64,000 bases of DNA from Nyssa sinensis (GCA_008638375.1 CM018036.1:17113300-17177299); one strand, 5' to 3'; shown: positions 1 to 11,888, counted from the stretch's first letter. Translations and numbers: made by a program. The notes: generated from the letters alone by a model not told the origin.

Positions 1-645
1 GAAATATGCCTTAAGTACTTTCTTTTATGCTTGATACTTCATATATGATGTGCCACTTGCTCCTTTGCTTATGATGTGCCTATCTTTACATACTTTACTC
101 AATTTAAACAATTAATACACATCATCAAAACTTTTTTTCTACCCATAGGTAAGAATCTTGAAGCTTAAAAAGGCTATTTTAAAATTTAATGAAAATAGGA
201 ATATGTTGGCTATTTTAATTTGGAAATTACAATTCCAATTGATGTAGAAAAATTGGATTTTGACTTGGAAATTATGACTCCATTTAAAATAACAGTTGGT
301 CTTGAATTGGAAATTACGATCTTAATTAATTGAGATAAACAAGTTTTCAAAAGGAAACTTGATCAATGTATAGAGCATCAATAAATCACCCTAAAAAATG
401 AAGAAATATAAATGAGATATTGCCCTAAAAATTGAAGAAAAATGTAGGAGAAGAACTGAAGACTCACTAGTGGTGGCTGTGGGAGACCAAGAGTAAGTCG
501 ATCATCATAGATCGATAGTTAACTCCACAGATCTATAAAGCTCTTGTTCATGTTCTTTCTTTTTTGGTTAAGCAATAAGAGAAACTGAGATGGAAAGAGA
601 GGTTTTAGTCATTGGCTCATTGCAATGTTTTCATAAAATGAAGCT
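1..645. other. AT-rich start of unit 1, no gene seen
   Basis: This stretch is AT-rich and very similar to 53,592-54,165 in unit 3. It has no open frame of useful length and no RNA gene. The last 40 bases or so before the solo LTR are not present at the matching place in unit 3, so a small indel lies beside the insertion site. Confidence 0.6.
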
Positions 646-650
646 CACTA
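646..650. repeat. Target-site duplication CACTA, left copy
   Basis: A 5-bp direct repeat immediately left of the TG end of the 3.5 kb solo LTR. The matching copy is at 4149-4153. Confidence 0.8.
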
Positions 651-3637
651 TGTCACGACCCAAAACCCACCCTATGCGGATTAGGGGTCCGTGGCCCGTG
701 GGCCGTTCCCCGTCCAAAAGGATCTGAAATGCTGGGCAAAGTTTTAACAAAAGCATTTCTTAATCATTAAAATATCTGGTAGCACAGTCAGTTCACCATT
801 TGATGCATGCCCAAAAATTATAAGTGTTTAAATACAGATCCTTCAAAAACAACACCAACAAACAGGACCGTGGTGACATGGGAGTATTAAGACCCGACAA
901 TGTTTAACTTAATACAAAACTCGCCAAAATAGCTACCAGTAACTAGCAGCGTCTAAGTTCCTGGAGCGCCTAAGGGTTCCCTGACTTCTTGTTGTCCTGA
1001 AAAATTTAAGGGAGGGGTGAGCTAACAAAGCCCAATAAGTAATCTCCTAGCTTTAACATGGGTTAGGGTTAGTTCACAAGAATAACAGAAGAAGGATAAC
1101 AGATAAGCAATAGCCAGTCACCAAGATATAACAACAATGACCCAAGGGTCCAGAAAGGCTTATTCCCACAAGGAATAATACAAGGGAGAATCAATCAAAA
1201 AGATCCAGCTCAACACAATAAATTGCTGCCACCAACAATACGTCAGCCAATCAAAGTATTCCATGCTTGCAAATAATATGATCATTCACAAGGTATAAAA
1301 TATGACCATCTAACAATGCAAAAACGTTAATATCGAAATCTAACAGAACAGATGCGTAAACAGAACAGGGCCCGGCATACCCCCAGAACACGCATATTCA
1401 GCTCCACCTCAGTTCATCGGGCTTGCTGAAAAGCGCTAGAGCTCTTTTACTACAGAACATGTCCCGAAGGACACAACAGACCCCAAAGGGTCCACCCCGC
1501 ATCTGGAAACAGATGGGCATTGTGACTGAGCACAACCCCGGGTACATACCGAATATTATAATCCATAAACTTCCACACAGAATGTACAATCATGTGAAAT
1601 AACCACAATCTCAATCAACGAGACATAAGAGTATGGATCAACATAATTCAAGATGCATCACTAGATCATGATGGTATAAATATGCTCAAATGTCAACAGA
1701 TCAAGATCAGAAAAGTTATAGGCAAGCAAGTCGAATTCGAAGTACAGACATGAATAATTGATCACAAATCGATTGGCTTCAACGGAGAATCAAGTTCAAT
1801 AGGTAGTGATAGAGTACAAATTTTGGCAGCATAAAAAGATAAATGTGACTGGCCGGGAAATAACCCACATTAAAGCATAAGAGTTACTTACCTGTTTCTG
1901 TCCTTGAACTAAAGGATTCAGACTGCGCTTTCCTTGCCCTTCTGTGTTCCTATAACCCAAGAAACATATCTCAGTCTATCATCATTTGAATGATGGTATT
2001 TCGTCAAATTTTACGTCTTTATTTTATAAGTTTCCCTTTTCCTAAATAGGCCCTACCATTGAGTCCGGAATGCTCAAGAAAGTCGGTTTAGGCTTTTACT
2101 GATCTTAAATCGGACTCTTGAATCGAAAAGGGCAAAACTGTCTTTTGTACTTTATAGGTTCTTTTATTCCCGGGATCTCTTTTTATAATTCTGACCTCAC
2201 CGTTGGATTCAGTGGGTCCGAGATAATAAGAATACTCATATAACTTGCCTTGTTAGGACACAGGGGTATTTTGGTCATTTTAGGATTTGTTTTCATTGTA
2301 TTTTAATGTTCGGAGTCCTATCTCATAAAACAGATCTCACCATTGGATCCGGAATGCCCGAGATAATAAAGTTTGACTATTTATTTGCCCCATTTGGACT
2401 TCGTTTGACTTATTTGTGACTCAGGGGTAAAATAGTAATTTTACCTATTTAATAAATTATTTAAATAATTATTTTATTATTTTATTATTTATCAGGGGTA
2501 CATTTGAAATTTATTTTCAAAGTTTGGGCCAGACTTGAATTAGGGAAAACAGTTGGGGTCACTTTATAATTTCCCATAGTTCCGGTCTGAACCAGTGGGT
2601 TCAAGACCAAAAACCCTAGACCGGACCGGTTACACAGTGAACTAGCCGGTTCAGGCTATCTCGAAGAACCGGTTTAATAGGTAATGCTGACGTCAGCCCT
2701 GATTTTAAAATTTAAAACTTTTAATTGAAACGACGCCGTGTCGGGCCCCTCTTATTCCGGTCGGGTTCTGACCCTGACCCATACCCTGGATCTGGTTCCG
2801 TTTTAACCCGGTCTCTCCCCCGATAATCCGGTCGTCTTCTCCGGTAGTTCTTCCGGTGCCGGCGTATGGACAGTGAGGTTTTCCTCACTGTTTCTCACCA
2901 TTTTGAAGCCCAAAACTCACTGTTTTCATATCAAATCAATTCTAGAATCTCAAGCATCATTTTTAAACTGGTTTTGGTTTGATTGGCCACGGTTTTCCGA
3001 CACCCATAGTCGGTTTTTTCGGCAGTCTGAAAATCCTATTAGTTCGTGGCTTTTTAGCCACAGTTTGAACCCCTAATTTCTTCCTATATGTTTCTGCACT
3101 TCATAGGGTCATTTTCATAAACTAAATTCAAAGTTTTAAGCGTAAAATCTATGGAACCCAGATTATCCTCCGAACCTGCAACTAGGATTTTCTCCCTCAT
3201 TTGTGAACCAAATGAGGTACGGTTTTTCCCTATCAACACCATTTTTCATGCTTGTTTAGACCCTATGATCAGAATGAATCGAATCATGCTTATAAAATTA
3301 TGAAACAGAAACAGTGGCTTACCTCCAAATTTCGGATTCCCTTGGTGTTGAGCCCCTTTTCCTCGCGCCTCTACTCCAGACTTGTTCCCCTTCTTTCTCA
3401 CTCAGAAACTCTCTTTTCTCTTTTGTTTTTCACTTTCAAATTCAGCCGTGCACATTATATATGTGTACTCATCACCTGCCCTCTCTCTCTCTCTCTAGTC
3501 AGACCTAACCATGCCTTGAGATCTCCTTACACACTCCAACACCCACTTTCTGTCACCACCACTCTCTATTGAGTGTTATACACTCAACTATTGCACACAC
3601 AAACAACCGTACACACACACACACACCTCTTGATACA

Positions 3638-3672
<35 letters not shown>

Positions 3673-4148
3673 CTACCCTCACCTACTCACACACACACTT
3701 GAACAGCTGGTAACAGCCTTTTGCCCATTTTCTTTTCTATCCCTTTTGTTTTTTCATTTAATATACACACATATATATATATGGTATAATACATTATATA
3801 TATATACATGTATAAACTCATGATTATACATATTTTATACATACCTATATGCCCATATATATACGTATATACTAAACTCCGGGCACGTATGCATACACCA
3901 ATATTTTATGGTCTATGTTCATGGGTGCATGTATGCATGCATGGGTTTGCGTGCATGTGCGCATTACGAGGTATAGTTTTAGGCTGCTCGGGCATTGCCC
4001 AATGCTGACTGTGTAATTGATACTGTTCACGTTCTAAGGTCATATGTGATGTCAGAATATAGAATTTAAACATCTCGGGTTACAACTGATAATGCTATCC
4101 GACCCAGTCTGCCTCGATATACGTGCCATTTTGGGTCGGGGTATTACA
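651..4148 (-). mobile_element. Solo LTR, 3.5 kb, Tekay/Del-like chromovirus type
   Basis: The segment starts TGTCACGACCC and ends GGGTATTACA. The ends are imperfect inverted repeats (both contain CGACCCAAAA when read inward), as usual for LTR termini. It is flanked on both sides by the 5-bp direct repeat CACTA (646-650 and 4149-4153), the duplication length expected of LTR retrotransposons. Unit 3 has the uninterrupted site at about 54,165-54,175. No gag or pol lies inside, so it is a solo LTR. The minus orientation and Tekay-like assignment are inferred from length (2-4 kb LTRs are usual for Tekay), from the TGTAATACCC-like start read on the minus strand, and from a 'cttattgggctt...gctcacc' motif in that orientation. 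Short open frames inside are chance. Confidence 0.8.
3590..3870. repeat. CA and AT microsatellites inside the solo LTR
   Basis: Runs of CA followed by long TA runs at about 3634-3674, then further TA blocks to about 3870. The predicted peptides here, rich in Tyr/Ile/His/Thr, are products of the simple repeats and not genes. Confidence 0.85.
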
Positions 4149-4153
4149 CACTA
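4149..4153. repeat. Target-site duplication CACTA, right copy
   Basis: A 5-bp direct repeat immediately after the CA end of the 3.5 kb solo LTR. It matches 646-650 exactly. Confidence 0.8.
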
Positions 4154-5595
4154 CATCTTCAATCTCTATGATTTTGGTCATCTCTTTGCTCCTTTCTTCT
4201 ATCATCTTTTATAATTTTCTTCTCTTTTGATTAGTCATTCTCATAATATCATACAGAGTATAGATCAGAGTCCTCTTTTTATGATTTTGGATGTCTCTGT
4301 ACTCATCTCATAACTCTTCTAAAGTGTCTATACTTTTTTGATTAGTTTAATCAAAACAAGTTGCTATAAAGTTTCTTTTGGGGAAAAATTAATTACACTT
4401 AACATGAATTTCAAAAAAAAACTTATAAGTGTGTTGAATAATTTCGGATAATTTTCACTTAAAATGATACGGAAAAGAAGAAATACACTTAGACTGATGG
4501 GCACACTATGTGCTTCCCATGGTTCAATATGTGCTACTAGTAATTCACTATGTACTAACTGGTGGTTCAGCTTAACTATAAATTTTTTAGCCTAAATGCA
4601 ATTAATTTTTTCCTGTGTTAAATTAAGTGTAAATTTTCAAAACTATTTAACTCAGTTATCATTTATCTTCGGAAGTTTATGTCAACTGTCATTTTTCTAT
4701 TTTTTTCTTCTATTAATTTGTCCAATGATAACGTGTGGTTGAATTTGTTGTGATGTTCCCTTTTTTCTCCTTAAAATTTTTCCATTTGTCTAATCATAAC
4801 TTGTTGTGGAACTTCGAGTGTTACCTTATTGGCCCTACTTCTAGGTCTACAATGGCAGAACCTATGCTTTTCTATAGTACTGTTACTTGTTACTTGTTCC
4901 TTCTTCGAGAGACCTTTATTTATTTATTTATTTATTATAACAGGACTCTTCTATAGATATGAATATCTATTTCCTGATATATTTGTAACAGATTATGATA
5001 TTTGTTACCTGATTTCATTTGCTTTCACCTAGTACTTTTGGTCCTTTCAAAAACATATTAAAATTTCTTACTGACTGTCAAAATTGAACATACATATAAT
5101 CAAGAAAATATGTTTTTATAGTTTTGATAGCAACATGAGAAATGAAAATAATAATACTAAAATTTTAAAAAATTCAATGATAATTAAATTTTTTTTATTA
5201 TAAATCTTTTCTCTTTCTTATATATTCAAACATTTAACTTATTTTTGTAAATCCACTTTTATTGAAAATCAATGAATTCAATTTTTTTTATTGAAGTTAT
5301 TTAGTTGTCCAGATCAGCCGATTGGGTCCAGAAAGTATAACATAGCTCTTTATTTTACCTAAAAAAATTTGAAATGGAATGAATTTTAGAGAGTAGAATA
5401 TACGGAAAGTGAAGATGCGCAAGTCGAACTGATCCACTAACCAACCCAAGATTACATGATTAAGGCCCAAAGTAGGGTTTCACACAAACCCCACAAAACA
5501 ACGCCTAAATTGTATTATTCAGGTACTCCTTCCTACATCTCTAACATGAGTACTCCTTTATCCCAACCACTGCATCTAACTCTAGCTAAAGTCTC
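4154..5595. other. AT-rich spacer 3' of nsLTP copy 1
   Basis: Collinear with 28,723-30,114 and about 54,170-55,733. It contains poly-T/poly-A runs and no coherent gene. Compared with units 2 and 3 it lacks about 180 bp near 5,325, between the 'agatcagc' and 'gggtccagaaag' sequences. The last 250 bases or so correspond to the 3' UTR and 3' flank of the LTP gene read on the minus strand, including an AATAAT-like motif. Confidence 0.6.
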
Positions 5596-6140
5596 TCAGT
5601 GGATCCTGCAAAAAATCAAAATTTATATGTCAGCAATCATGACCATTAATAATGTGTTTTGCTATTATTTTCAAGAACGTACAATTAAAAATGAGTCACT
5701 GTTTTTCTTTTTCAGTACCGATTTTTATCAAAGCCAATTGTATATGGTATTCTTTATAAATATAATTCAATTACTTGAAGAGGGAATTCTACTCACGTTT
5801 CACAGTTGATGCTGATGGAGATAGGGAACCCAACTTTGATCTTGCAAGCACTAGGGATTTGGCTTAAGAGCTTGTCCTGCACGCCCGCAAAGTTCTTAAC
5901 CCCAGCCTTCAAGCACCTGCAGATAGCTTTCTTATCGTCAACGGATTTCACGCTTTGCGCAAGTTGTTGCAGCCCACTGCAGCATGCTGCAGATGGCTTC
6001 GCATCCTTGCCGGTGGCAAAAGTCACGCAAGAGGCAGCCTTCATGTCGACAGTGCTGCATGGTACGGTCGCGTCGCTCACATGAGCGCAGAAGAAGAAGA
6101 GCAGGGAGAGGAGGAAGACAGAAAACAATAGATTCTTCAT
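5596..6140 (-). CDS. Type I non-specific lipid transfer protein, copy 1 (two exons)
   Basis: A secreted apoplastic protein expected to bind fatty acids and lysolipids in a hydrophobic tunnel; family roles include cuticle/wax transport and defence. Exon 1 is 5797-6140 and exon 2 coding is 5596-5605, joined over an intron, giving 117 aa ending in Thr-Ile-His. Residues 1-24 form a signal peptide (Lys-Asn, then a Leu/Phe-rich core, probable cut after Ser-Asp-Ala). Eight cysteines lie at 28, 38, 53, 54, 74, 76, 99 and 113, with spacing C-X9-C-X14-CC-X19-CXC-X22-C-X13-C, matching type I nsLTPs. The first consensus pentapeptide is SVDDK (66-70). The second, usually PYxIS, is GFPIS (104-108), so the usual Pro and Tyr are replaced. 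Mature length is about 93 aa, normal for the family. The Met at 6140 is the only start that gives the signal peptide. Without splicing the frame would stop two codons earlier. Confidence 0.93.
5606..5796 (-). other. Intron of nsLTP copy 1 (191 bp, phase 2)
   Basis: On the minus strand the donor is AC|GTGAGTAG and the acceptor is TTTTTTGCAG|GATCC. The spliced junction reads ACG ATC CAC TGA. An intron a few bases before the stop codon is a known hallmark of type I nsLTP genes. The same sites are kept in the copies at 30,125-30,311 and 55,744-55,932. Confidence 0.85.
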
Positions 6141-6232
6141 TGTATACTGTCGAACTATATTAACGTACGATACCCGTCCTTTGCTCTTCGTAAACAGTAG
6201 GGCTGATGGGATGAAGTGTGTGGGTTGCTGGG

Positions 6233-6252
6233 TTTATATGGAGAAGGATTGG
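6233..6252 (-). promoter_or_regulatory. TATA and CCAAT boxes of nsLTP copy 1
   Basis: On the minus strand, TATAAA lies at 6238-6233, about 95 bp before the ATG, with CCAAT at 6252-6248 just upstream. The arrangement is the same in all four LTP copies, including the plus-strand pseudogene, which supports a shared core promoter. Confidence 0.7.
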
Positions 6253-7635
6253 CTCTTTGGGACTTTGGGTTTTGGGGAGTTTGAGTTTCCCAATGTGATA
6301 TGATGGATAACTTTGCAGGTGATTTCATTGGGACTGATGAAACTAACTAGAATGTTGTTATTTGATTCAGGTTATATTTTTGAGATGATGAGAACTGATG
6401 TAATACTAATAAACTGTAACATGGGCATTTATATTAAATTTTAAAATTATAAGGACTCAATATATTTTATTAAACTCTAACCATTTTGTTAGTTTACAAA
6501 ACCTATCCAGGAAAGAAATTTTATAATAAACAGAATTAAGTTGGCTGTATAAAAAAATAAAAAAGAAGATGTGTGCTCAATGACTCTAACGCTATGTTAG
6601 GTTGGGTGTTGGAAATTGCTAAATTCAATCTAAGCTCCGAAATTTTATTTCAAACTGGACATAATGTGGAATAAATTTCTGTCACAAACTTGCCCTTTTC
6701 TACCACTGTCTATTACCTCTGGGAAGAACGGAATATCAGAATTTTCTAAAGAAAGTAAATTCCAGTGGAGTTTGTTAAAACGAAGATCATTTTAGCTCTA
6801 GGCATCATGATCTTCTCTTGGAATGATGTGCCTAATACATTAAGCAACTGGGAGCTAAAGCAAAGCTTAGGAATTAGAACAGCCTCATACTCTTGACACC
6901 CACCAGTTTAGCTCACGTTGTTCACTTTGAGCAACTGGGAATATCAGGTTCTTCACATTGTCCCTTGATTTCAAGCTTGTCCCGTGTTTAGTTCACATTG
7001 TTCTCCACTGAGATCCTTTTAGTAAGGAACTCTCTAGGTTTGCAATGCTTGGATTTGGATCTAGTTTTTGGTTTGCTCTTTTTGAGCTTGGTGTGGGGTG
7101 CCCCCTCCCCTTTTCTGGAAATAAAATTCGACTTACCAAAGAAAAAAATGTGAAATTAATTTCATGTTAGAATTTGTGTAAAGAGAAAGCTTATGTTATG
7201 CTTTTAGTATTTAAGTTTCACACTAGAAATTAATTAGAAGCTAACCTGATATTATATAATATGAATCTTACTGAAAATTGGTAATATGCTAAAAAGTTAT
7301 ACGAAAAAATACAATTGGGTGGATTTTAGCCTAGAAATTTAGTTTCAGAATTTCATATGGGTGGACCCACGGCTATTGTGGCAACGATATGTAAGAACTA
7401 ATGATGTAACAAGTCTTTGAACATAACGTCCAGTAATGTAGTGCATGTGTATTTATTTATAAAAAAAATTAGCATGTCTAGAAGCAGTTTAGTTGGATGA
7501 ATGTGCATTTGTGTGGTTGTTTCAGCTGCATACTCGTTGTTATAAAGTGTAATTCGTCTGATCCGGTATGAAGTTAAGCCCGATTTATGTTAAGTGTGCT
7601 CGCACTGTCTAATCCGCAAAGGGTGTGTTTCAAGA
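6253..7635. other. LTP upstream region, possible LINE 3' tail
   Basis: No gene is seen. The first 250 bases or so are the LTP promoter. At about 7,100-7,146 a C-rich stretch is followed by 'ctggaaataaaattcgactta' and an A-rich end, which resembles the 3' tail of a plant L1-type LINE on the plus strand. No LINE reading frame is readable, so this is only a suggestion. The same tail is in units 2 (about 31,620-31,675) and 3 (about 57,070-57,120). Unit 3 has lost about 170 bp upstream of it, next to a short TTTA repeat. Confidence 0.4.
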
Positions 7636-7947
7636 TGTGACACCTTATTGATTGAATATATTTTATTTACATTTGGATTAGATTGAGAATTTTGTTTAGA
7701 GACTATTTATTCATTACTCATTTGGATTATGATATTGTTTCATACATTTTGAGGGATAAACTTATTTGGGTATTGAACTGATAAAGCTAAGTTGTACCAC
7801 TGTTTATTATGAGATAAATTGTGAAATAATTATAATGTGAATCTTTGCATGTCAATTGGGTCGTGCCTTATGAACGTGTAGCAGTTTTCATTTCTTGACT
7901 CACACATTCGAGTTTGGGACATGAAAATTATTGTGGTATCAAAGTGC
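7636..7947 (+). mobile_element. Degraded short chromovirus LTR with tRNA-iMet-like primer site
   Basis: The candidate LTR is 7636-7921 (286 bp), starting TGTGACACC and ending GGGACA. Twelve bases later TGGTATCAAAGTGC (7934-7947) closely resembles the TGGTATCAGAGC primer-binding site complementary to initiator tRNA-Met used by chromoviruses. Short LTRs of about 300 bp fit the Reina group. No coding region follows. The same remnant lies at about 32,163 and 57,607 in the other units, so it is older than the duplication. Confidence 0.42.
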
Positions 7948-9052
7948 AGGATTGAGAATCTATAGTTTTGATTGATGCAAGTTTGGGATTCTATAAACTT
8001 GATTAGAGGAGGTTTGATATTATAAGAATATTATTGCCAATGTTTGATATGGAATACTAAAAAGAAATTTTTTTGAAGTTTTGTATACTTGATTGGCACA
8101 AGTTTTTTGATTCTATTGACTTGATTGGAATGTTTTTTGGGACTACGTGAACTTTATTGGTTCCGTCTTGAATTTTGAAGACTTAAATTGCATAAGTTAT
8201 AAAATTATCTAGACTTTAAGAGTATATCGTCGGTAATTAATATTATTTTCAATGTCAAACAAATGTTGCCAAAAGCATATTTATTCCAACAATTTAGCAC
8301 ATCACAATTAATTAACTTATTTTAGCGACACATTACATTGCTAAAAATTAGACAAATGCTGAGGAACATTGTTGTCAATTAATCATCATTTATTCCAATG
8401 ATTGAAATCGTGTCTAAAAACTTAGCTTATGTAAACTTTATTTATCTATTCAAAATAACTATTATTGCCAAGTATTTTAGTGAAGATGGTATATATTGTT
8501 AGTAATTATTGAGTTATTTGCTGACGATTTTTTGCCTCAGGAATAGCTTGTGTTAATTCTAAAATTTTATAGCATTGCTAATAATTAACTTGAATTTAAT
8601 TCATTCCAAATTTTATATTTTTACCTAATTTTAATAACCTGGTGTTACAAATAATGCAATTCATCAAATATTTAGGTATCAAGGTATCAAATCCACTCAA
8701 TATCCGAAAGTCAATTCACCAAACATTTACAAATCAATGTATCAAATCAACAGACATGCACTCAAAACCCAAAATGAAATTCAAACTATTTTATGCTCTA
8801 TTAATATTTCATCAATGTAATATAAGTCTAAAATATTAAAATCTAACATTACTTGCCATAATTTGTCTAATTTTCATCGGAAACTAGTATAAAAAAAATA
8901 AACTAAAAAGGTTATCTTCTCTATATATGTTATATACACAAATGATGAAGACATTGAATCTTCTTCCAAAATCTCTTTTTCAAGTTCATTTCAAAAGTAA
9001 AGCCAAGACAGTTCCATTATCCTGAAAAAACTAGAATTGATTCTTGTATTAT
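7948..9052. other. AT-rich spacer with faint CACTA-type repeats
   Basis: No gene is seen. At about 8,320-8,345 a motif of the type TTTAGCGACAC...CGCTAAA (clearest in unit 3, about 58,324-58,350) resembles subterminal repeats of CACTA/EnSpm DNA transposons, but ends and target duplications were not found. About 8,440-8,578 is replaced by a foreign 553-bp sequence in unit 3. A conserved 60-aa open frame at about 8,642 is present in all units but has no domain character. Confidence 0.4.
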
Positions 9053-9854
9053 TGTAGACACCCCATTTTGTGAACCTTGACTGTAAGAGGTTAGATTTGT
9101 AGTTTCCAATTGCGTATCTATGAGGCTCACATGTTCTAAATGAATTTCAATCATTTCAGTAGAATAATTCTAGAAATTCTTTGATTAAGGGTAGTTTTGT
9201 CATCTTTGGGAAGTTACCATAATGTTTCTTACCTAGGAGTATTTTTGTAAGGACTCAAAAAATCATCAAAAAATAATTCGGTAAATTGCCTGCATAGACT
9301 AAGGACTAGACTGTCGATAAATCAAAGATGAGTCAGATAAATTGTAAAATAAGTCTATAAGTCATCAATATGACACAGTGAGGGTAAAACTAAATTTTTG
9401 GTGATTTATTCGAAACTAGTGTGAGTCTCGGGGCTACACAGTCATCTACCAAATGTAGATAAATATGAAAATTCAAACGAGATAATTTGGAGAAACAGGC
9501 TGCATATTTGGAATTAAAGCATCAAAATTAGCTAGTGTATCGAGTTTGGTGTGATGTTGAGACAGTTTTAATTCGAGCTAGTGTGCGTGCATAGTTAGCC
9601 AACTGGCCACGTGGCATTTTGGGAATTGTGCAAGGCTTCCATGAGAAGCTATCAAGATATTTTAGAGAGTGACATGTGTTAATAGGAGGGTGGTGAAAGG
9701 AGAATTGCTAGTTTGTATGAGGGTGCATGGTAGGGAGACATGGATGGAGTGATGGGACATATCACTCCCATCACCTTTTTTCTCTTTCCTCCATTCCCTC
9801 ACCTTTTTTTTTTTTTATTTCTTCTCTTCCCCCTTCTCATGCCAAACTCTCTCT

Positions 9855-9857
<3 letters not shown>

Positions 9858-9890
<33 letters not shown>
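9858..9890. repeat. TC microsatellite in Tekay-like LTR
   Basis: A nearly pure (TC)n run. The equivalent tract in unit 2 is at about 34,398-34,434 and in unit 3 at about 60,256-60,282, with different lengths. Confidence 0.9.
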
Positions 9891-9891
<1 letters not shown>

Positions 9892-10430
9892 TTACTCGAA
9901 TATATGTAGAGGTGTGTGTGTGTTTAAAAGAGATTGTGAGTGTGTCAATGTGTTGTGCGTAAGGTGAAAAACTCAAGAGAAAAATGAGAGAGAGAGATAA
10001 ACAAGGAGTGTGTGTGACACACAGTGTGAATTAGTATGTGTTTATGGGTGTATGAGTGTGTGGGTGTCTGTTCGACACACGTGGAAACCAAGCCAGAAAA
10101 GAAGGAAAGAATAAAGAAGAAAAGAAAATAAGAAGAAGGGAAAGAGGAATAGAGGGGCTGGAACAGTGGTGCGGCAACCATAGGAGCTTCGGAGAAGTTT
10201 ACTCTCTCTTAAAAGATTCTCTATCTAGAAAAATAGACAGAGGTAGGGACTTTGAACCTTACTTTTGGCTCTATAGGCACTGAAACATCTAGTTTGGGGC
10301 ATGAGCGTGTGCGTGGTTGTGTGTTTGTGTAAATCTGTGAGTATATATATATGTGTATGTGTGTGTGTGTGTATTTGAATTTCGTGTTTGGAAAAAAAAA
10401 GGGGTTTTGGAGATTTGGGGGTTAGAGAAA

Positions 10431-11888
10431 TGGAAGCGCGTCGTTAACACTCCAAAAATATTTAACCATACTTCTTAACACAATAAAAGAAAAAAAACAC
10501 AGTAGCTAGATGAGTAAGGGTTGAACCCACAGAGAGTGTTCACAATTTATTTTTTTATTTATTCTGACAAATTCTAAACTGAAATTCAATTAATAACAAA
10601 ACAATAAATGGGGGGGGGGTGTGAAATTCTGATCAAACTGATTATAATTGAAAACTAAACTAATAACAGAAATCAATAAATTAAAACTTCAGTTCTTCGG
10701 TTCAATCTTACCCTCGCAATTACTGGAATAATCAATCAACTATAACATTATTCTACCCTTCAATGAATCTAATAATCGTAGGTAACAACAAGCTCTGCTA
10801 CCCAAAATTCCCCTTAATTCCTCACTATTGAAACAAGCTGTTCATTAGATTCTAACTATTAGACAATTTAGAGCAAATTCTTTAAATTTAATATAATAGC
10901 AGCATTAATATCAAGAAAATTAGATTATTCTAAGCAACAATCACACAATGTTCGGACTGTTTAACTTAGATCATGATAATCATAGCAATAAACAAAAGTT
11001 TGTCCACAATCATCTATCACTATTTGTCACAATTGATTAGGAACAATATCAATTACGTAATATATTTCCTAAATCTAGCAATTGGTAATAATCTGATCAA
11101 TTCAATAGGCTTTAATTAAATCAATCAAACCAAATATCAATAAAACAATTAAAGCAAATTATCATGAATAGATTGCATAAGAAAAAAGGAGAAATAATGT
11201 TACTGATTTGATTCAACCATCAAACTGCAATGAGGGTTCGAAATCTCTTTGAACTGATTTAAAAAATCTAGCCTAACATCCTTGAATAAGAAAATCCTAA
11301 TAATTTATTTATGTTTATCAAACTCTCCTCCGTTTTGCGCTGCACGTACTGCTCTCTTTGTGCGCTGCACAACTCCCTCTGTTTTTTTTTTTTTTCATGC
11401 CTTTTAAATACCCAATGCCTCACAAGCCTCTTGGGCTTTTCACAGCCCTAGCCCACCTTTTTTGCTTTGAATTTTCTTCCTTTTTTTTTTTATTCTCTTG
11501 CACAACCCCTTTTTGGTTCAGCCCTCATGCACCTTTCCAGCCGCACCCAGCCGCTGCCTTTCTTTCCTTTTCTATTCTCTTGCCCGGACCTACCTTGATT
11601 GGATTTTCTTTTTCTTTTTCTTGACTTTCTTGCGCAGCCCACTTTCTTCTTTCTCATGTCCCTAGTTCCAACGCCTTAGCCACACAGCCCATTTTTGGCC
11701 CTCAATTGAAGCTCCATAGATCGAAAATGTCTAAAAGTTAGAAATTTCACAATATACTCCATATCTATTCTTTTACATTCAATGCTTCCCTAATTCAATA
11801 AATATATTAATCAGCTCACTTAAACAGAAAATATGTCATAAAACTAAATATAAAGGAATAAAAAATATTAAATATTATGCTCTTATCA
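10431..11888 (-). repeat. 3' LTR of Athila copy 1
   Basis: 1,458 bp. On the plus strand it begins TGGAAGCGCG and ends GCTCTTATCA; on the element's own strand it runs TGATAAGAGC to GCGCTTCCA. It is highly similar to 20204-21637. A poly-G run lies near 10,611 and a poly-T run near 11,382. Confidence 0.9.

Noticed and set aside
3252..4008. Several plus-strand open frames of 60-106 codons in 3,252-4,008
   Set aside because: They run through CA/TA microsatellites and pyrimidine-rich LTR sequence. Composition is low complexity and they sit inside the solo LTR.
4244..4320. Possible host gene exons in the spacer (pyrimidine-rich segments repeated at 54,170-54,340)
   Set aside because: No codon structure, no splice-consistent frame between units; conserved only as part of the duplication.
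5806..6084. 92-codon open frame on the plus strand across LTP copy 1, repeated at 30321-30599 and 55942-56220
   Set aside because: It is the exact antisense of the conserved LTP exon. Its conservation follows from that of the real gene, and it has no independent start context or domain.
7545..7630. A stretch with 'gttaagcccga...gtgctcgcactg', vaguely like 5S rRNA internal sequence
   Set aside because: The similarity is limited to short words; the A-box/C-box arrangement and 120-bp 5S layout are absent.
10510..10535. 'gggttgaacccac' in Athila LTRs (clearer 'gggtcgaacccac' at 35,116), like a tRNA T-loop
   Set aside because: No cloverleaf can be built around it; this phrase is part of the LTR and recurs in every LTR copy.
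11358..11624. Phe/Ser-rich plus-strand frames in each Athila LTR (also 21050, 35933, 44288)
   Set aside because: They are on the strand opposite to the element, in poly-T-rich LTR sequence, and differ in frame and length between LTR copies.
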